From assembly GCA_021781095.1 (NCBI GenBank), contig JAJXXM010000267.1, positions 1 to 17,535 on the forward strand: a stretch of DNA of 17,535 nucleotides. The letters run 5' to 3'. Positions 14,375-17,535 of this stretch are shown piece after piece (the stretch's first letter is position 1; every line of letters starts with the position of its first letter). The notes under the pieces are model-generated. The model was not told the origin of the DNA. It saw only the letters and a list, made by a program, of their open reading frames with translations, and did not search any database. The DNA is from a bacterium (GTDB taxonomy: Bacteria > Eremiobacterota > Eremiobacteria > Baltobacterales > Baltobacteraceae). The position numbers were made by a program, and so were the translations under genes.

Positions 14375-17300
14375 TCACGGGGCGACCGCGCGAAGCCCTG
14401 CGATCGCCGGCAGATGCGCCGCCCTCAGCCGCGCCTGTAACGGCTGCAACACATCGTTCAACAATGCTGCATAGCGCTCCATCGCGGCGCGATAGCGTCG
14501 ATCGAACGCGCGATCGAATGTGAGATCCGCCGCCGTCGGTGGGTGGAGCGAGAAACTCAGCCCGGCAGGCAGATCTTCGCGCAACGATCCCGCACGAAGG
14601 GCGAAATCCTCGCCGTTCCGATAGTTGGCGGTAAACGCGGCAAAGACGGCATCCCGCGCTTTCATCGCATGCACGATCGCCGCACGCAATGCAGTATCGT
14701 GCGTCGCCGCTTTCGCTTTTGTGAGCGAAGTCGCCACCGCGTCGAGATGATCGAGCACGGTATCGATCGCCGAAGTCACGTGCACGTAGCGGAGGTTGAA
14801 GCGGTAGGCGCGTTCGTAATCCGCCTGCCGCCACGGCGAGCGCGGATCGGCCTTCACCGTCACCGTCGTCGTGGCGGTGTGCCCGTCGGCAGTGAGACGA
14901 AGCGTGTAGAGCCCCGGAGGAACCGGCGGCCCCGACTGCACGCGGAACGCGGGCGCCGCCCCCGTCCATTGTACCGCCGGGGTCGCGTTGAGATCCCAAA
15001 CGAAGCGGTTGATTCCCGGGTGATTCGAAATGCGCGCAACCTTCTTCTTCGCCACCGTATGCGTTCCGGCGATGCTCCGCACCAAACGGCCCGCCGCGTC
15101 GTAGATCTGCAACATCGGCGGTGTCGTCGACGCCGATTTTTGATAGAACGATATCAGCGCTCCCGCCGGAGGATTCTTCCCGGAGAATCGCCCGTAGAGC
15201 CCTTCTTGGTTCGAGTGCAAAACCCAGCGGTAGGTCGTACGCGGATGGAAGAGCATGAATCCGGCGCGCTCGGCGGCGCGCAGATGTTCGAGCGGGGTGA
15301 GATCGTCGAGGATCCAGATCCCGCGTCCGTGCGTCGCGGCGACCAGGTCGCGCTCGCGTGAGGCGATGCGAAGATCGCGGAAGCTCGCAACCGGAATGTT
15401 GTTGCGCAAACTCTGCCAGCGCGTTCCGCCGTCGAAACTTACATAGAGCCCGCGGTCGGTTCCGAGATAGAGGACGTGCGGATTGACGGGATCGGGACGA
15501 ATCGTCCGTACGAATTGCGTCGGCGGTATTCCGGCGACGATCTTTCGCCAGTGCGCGCCGAAATCGGTCGTGACGAAGGCGTAGGGAGCGTCGTCACCGG
15601 AGCGATGACGATCGACGATGGCGTATGCCGTGCCGGCGACGAACGGCGAGGGAGCCACGGTTTCCACCCGCCCGAACGGCGCGATCCCCGCGGGAGTCAC
15701 GTTGCGCCACGTTTTCCCACCGTCGCGCGTGAGTTGCACGAGCCCGTCGTCGGTGCCGACCCAGATCTCGCCGGTCGCAACCGGCGACCCCTCGATATCG
15801 AGAATCGTATCGGAGTATTCGGTTCCGAAAACATCCTTGGTAATCGGTCCACCCGAGGGCGCCTGGTGCGATTTGATATCGAGCGTCAGGTCGGGGCTGA
15901 TCGGCACCCAGTGTTCGCCGCGATCCGTACTCTGAAAGACGACGTCGCCGCCGTACCACATGACGTGCGGATTCCAGGGAGCGAATGCAATCGGCGAATC
16001 CCAATTGAAACGATATTTCGCCAGACGGAGATCGAACCGTGCGGCTGAGGTCGCATTGTAGGGGCCGACGTACCGAAAATCTTCGTCTTTCCAATCGTAG
16101 CGGATCAGATATCCGTCCTCCGAATCGGCGAAGACGTACCGCGAATTCGCGGGATCGGGAACCGCCCACATTCCGTCGCCGCCGACCGTTACGCGCCAGT
16201 CGCGCCCGGTAATGCCGTCGAACGAACGCGAATTCGAGGGGCCGCAGAAAGCTTCGTTATCTTGCAGCGCCGCGCACACCATATACGGACGGGCGGCGGA
16301 GAGGCCGACGTGATAGACCTGCTCGATCGGCAGGTTCCGCGTGAACGTGAAATGCTCTCCGCGGTCGAGCGTGAGGGCGAAGCCGCCGTCGTCGCCGATG
16401 ATGAAGCGCTTCCCGTCGGCGGGATCGATCCAGATCGCGTGTGCGTCGGCATGCACGCCGCGTCCGAAACGCCGGAAGTGCTTTCCGCCGTCGGTGCTCA
16501 GCGCGAGATTCATCGAGAGCGTGTAGACGCGATTCTCGTTCTTGGGATCGACGGCGAGATGGCTGAAATAAAACGGGCGCTGGTTGATGAGCGTTCCCGA
16601 AAAAAGCCGCGTCCAATGCGCGCCCGCATCGTCGGAGCGCCAAAGCACGCCTTCGCGTGATTGGATCAATGCATAGATGCGGTTCGGATTGCTCGGCGCG
16701 ATTGCGAGGCCGATCCGCCCGGTCAGCCCTGTCGGAAAGCCGTTGCCCGTGATGCGTTGCCATTGCAGGCCACCGTCGACGGATTTATAGAGCCCGCCGT
16801 GAGGGCCGCCGCTCGAAAAGGTCCAGGGCTGACGGCGAAATTCCCACATTCCGACGTAGAGAATCCGCGGATTGCGAGGATCCATCGCAAGGTCGCTCGC
16901 ACCGCTGTCGGGAGCGAGATAGAGCGTTTTCTTCCACGTCTTTCCGCCGTCGAATGTGACGTAGACGCCGCGATGGACGCTATTTCGAAAGACGTCGCCG
17001 AGGACCGCAACGACGATGTGATTGGAATCGGTGGGGTCGACGGCAATCGCCGCGATATGCCCGCTCTCGCGCAGGCCGACGTTTTTCCAGGTTTTTCCAC
17101 CGTCGATGCTTTTGTAGATGCCGTCGCCGCGGATGACGTCGTTACGCGGATTGCTCTCGCCGGTGCCGACCCAAACGACCTTCGCGTTGCGCGGATCGAT
17201 CGCAATCGCACCGATCGATGCGACGGGCTCCTTTGCAAAGACGTCGCTCCAGGTCGCCCCGCCGTTCACGCTCTTCCAAACGCCGCCGCCGGCCGTTCCG

Positions 17301-17488
17301 ATATAATAAAGGTTGGGGTCGCTCGCACTTCCTGCGACTGCCGGAACGCGGCCACCGGCAATCGCGGGCCCGATCGAGCGGAAAGCCATCGCGGCATACG
17401 GGGTTGGCGGCGAGTGCGCCGCGCCGAGCGTCGCGAAGGGAATGAGGGCGGCGATCAAAGCGCCCGGCAGCAAGCAGCAACGTTTCAC
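14375..17488 (-). CDS. Large secreted VPS10/sortilin-type BNR-repeat protein (second paralogue)
   Basis: 1037 aa from the GTG at 17488, chosen because GGAGG stands seven bases upstream and the protein then begins with a signal peptide (MKRCCLLPGALIAALIPFAT, cleavage near residue 24). The propeller carries at least eleven Asp-box-like repeats: SVNGGATW, SIDGGKTW, TFDGGKTW, SVDGGLQW, SDDAGAHW, STDGGKHF, TLDRGEHF, STDRGEHW, TRDGGKTW, TTDFGAHW and SFDGGTRW. EPVASIGAIAIDP, VGTGESNPRNDV and ATHGRGIWILDDLTPLEHL match the 994-aa protein at the same positions. After the propeller, GINRFVWDLNATPAVQW and PPGLYTLRLTADGHTATTTV form an Ig-like region, then a helical tail. It is probably an extracytoplasmic binding or processing protein. 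First gene of an operon with a GH114 lipoprotein. Reaction and ligand are unproven. Confidence 0.9.
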   Translation of the reverse strand: MKRCCLLPGALIAALIPFATLGAAHSPPTPYAAMAFRSIGPAIAGGRVPAVAGSASDPNLYYIGTAGGGVWKSVNGGATWSDVFAKEPVASIGAIAIDPRNAKVVWVGTGESNPRNDVIRGDGIYKSIDGGKTWKNVGLRESGHIAAIAVDPTDSNHIVVAVLGDVFRNSVHRGVYVTFDGGKTWKKTLYLAPDSGASDLAMDPRNPRILYVGMWEFRRQPWTFSSGGPHGGLYKSVDGGLQWQRITGNGFPTGLTGRIGLAIAPSNPNRIYALIQSREGVLWRSDDAGAHWTRLFSGTLINQRPFYFSHLAVDPKNENRVYTLSMNLALSTDGGKHFRRFGRGVHADAHAIWIDPADGKRFIIGDDGGFALTLDRGEHFTFTRNLPIEQVYHVGLSAARPYMVCAALQDNEAFCGPSNSRSFDGITGRDWRVTVGGDGMWAVPDPANSRYVFADSEDGYLIRYDWKDEDFRYVGPYNATSAARFDLRLAKYRFNWDSPIAFAPWNPHVMWYGGDVVFQSTDRGEHWVPISPDLTLDIKSHQAPSGGPITKDVFGTEYSDTILDIEGSPVATGEIWVGTDDGLVQLTRDGGKTWRNVTPAGIAPFGRVETVAPSPFVAGTAYAIVDRHRSGDDAPYAFVTTDFGAHWRKIVAGIPPTQFVRTIRPDPVNPHVLYLGTDRGLYVSFDGGTRWQSLRNNIPVASFRDLRIASRERDLVAATHGRGIWILDDLTPLEHLRAAERAGFMLFHPRTTYRWVLHSNQEGLYGRFSGKNPPAGALISFYQKSASTTPPMLQIYDAAGRLVRSIAGTHTVAKKKVARISNHPGINRFVWDLNATPAVQWTGAAPAFRVQSGPPVPPGLYTLRLTADGHTATTTVTVKADPRSPWRQADYERAYRFNLRYVHVTSAIDTVLDHLDAVATSLTKAKAATHDTALRAAIVHAMKARDAVFAAFTANYRNGEDFALRAGSLREDLPAGLSFSLHPPTAADLTFDRAFDRRYRAAMERYAALLNDVLQPLQARLRAAHLPAIAGLRAVAP

Positions 17489-17495
17489 GACAAGT

Positions 17496-17500
17496 CCTCC
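17496..17500 (-). promoter_or_regulatory. Ribosome binding site of the 1037-aa gene
   Basis: GGAGG on the minus strand, seven bases before the GTG at 17488. It supports a GTG start. Promoter sequences lie at or beyond the right window edge. Confidence 0.8.
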
Positions 17501-17535
17501 AACGCCGGTGGTTACGGGGCGGCGCCGCTATTTCC

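Noticed and set aside
13801..14523. Rightward 240-aa frame opposite the GH114 gene
   Set aside because: Antisense shadow with strongly Arg-rich composition; the GH114 motifs are on the other strand.
1..17535. Search for tRNA, rRNA, CRISPR, insertion sequence, phage or toxin-antitoxin genes
   Set aside because: No spaced direct repeats of CRISPR type, no transposase or integrase motifs, no tRNA-like cloverleaf with CCA end, and no recognisable toxin-antitoxin pair were seen by eye.

Overview
The window is GC-rich bacterial chromosomal DNA (roughly 60% by eye), densely coded, with GC-rich third codon positions. It contains no tRNA, rRNA, CRISPR array, transposase or phage gene that I can see. 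Two very large secreted sortilin/VPS10-type BNR-repeat proteins, lipoproteins with clear lipoboxes, and the base composition fit a free-living soil-type bacterium. Candidatus Eremiobacterota (WPS-2) or an acidobacterium would suit, but this taxonomic guess is an inference and no marker gene supports it.

Left part (1-3630). Two operons diverge from a 177-base spacer. Leftward run a secreted lipoprotein with an alpha/beta-hydrolase fold and a small four-helix membrane protein, coupled by an ATGA overlap. Rightward run an ECF-type sigma factor and a single-pass membrane protein whose start overlaps the sigma stop by 11 bases, the usual layout of a sigma/anti-sigma pair. The spacer holds a perfect 16-bp palindrome. 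A long GC-rich hairpin follows the anti-sigma-like gene.

Middle left (3660-7360). A tight three-gene operon encodes a MarR-family repressor, a DHA2-type (14-helix) multidrug efflux protein and an isochorismatase-fold hydrolase. The junctions are TAATG and a 2-base gap. Three copies of a 9-bp motif lie directly against the marR start codon and look like its operator. The picture is a self-regulated chemical-stress or efflux unit. A DUF4239 (bestrophin-like) membrane protein follows on the same strand.

Middle (7539-10019). Two leftward genes of unknown function (275 and 80 aa) are coupled by a GTGA overlap. They diverge from a short POT/PTR-type oligopeptide transporter, whose end overlaps the next gene tail to tail by 29 bases.

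Right part (9991-17488). A 994-aa VPS10/BNR-repeat secreted protein runs leftward. A 140-aa hypothetical gene runs rightward. A leftward operon of a 1037-aa VPS10/BNR protein and a GH114-like lipoprotein (endo-alpha-1,4-polygalactosaminidase family) completes the window. The two large proteins are paralogues. Together with the GH114 lipoprotein, the peptide transporter and the lipoprotein hydrolase they suggest a cell that processes extracellular polymers and imports peptides, although no direct functional link is shown by the sequence.

I found no clearly new defence, mobile or biosynthetic system. The points most worth checking are the marR operator array with a possibly leaderless start, the catalytic-Cys-less isochorismatase-fold enzyme in the efflux operon, the perfect palindrome in the sigma/hydrolase spacer, and the pairing of a sortilin-like repeat protein with a GH114 lipoprotein.
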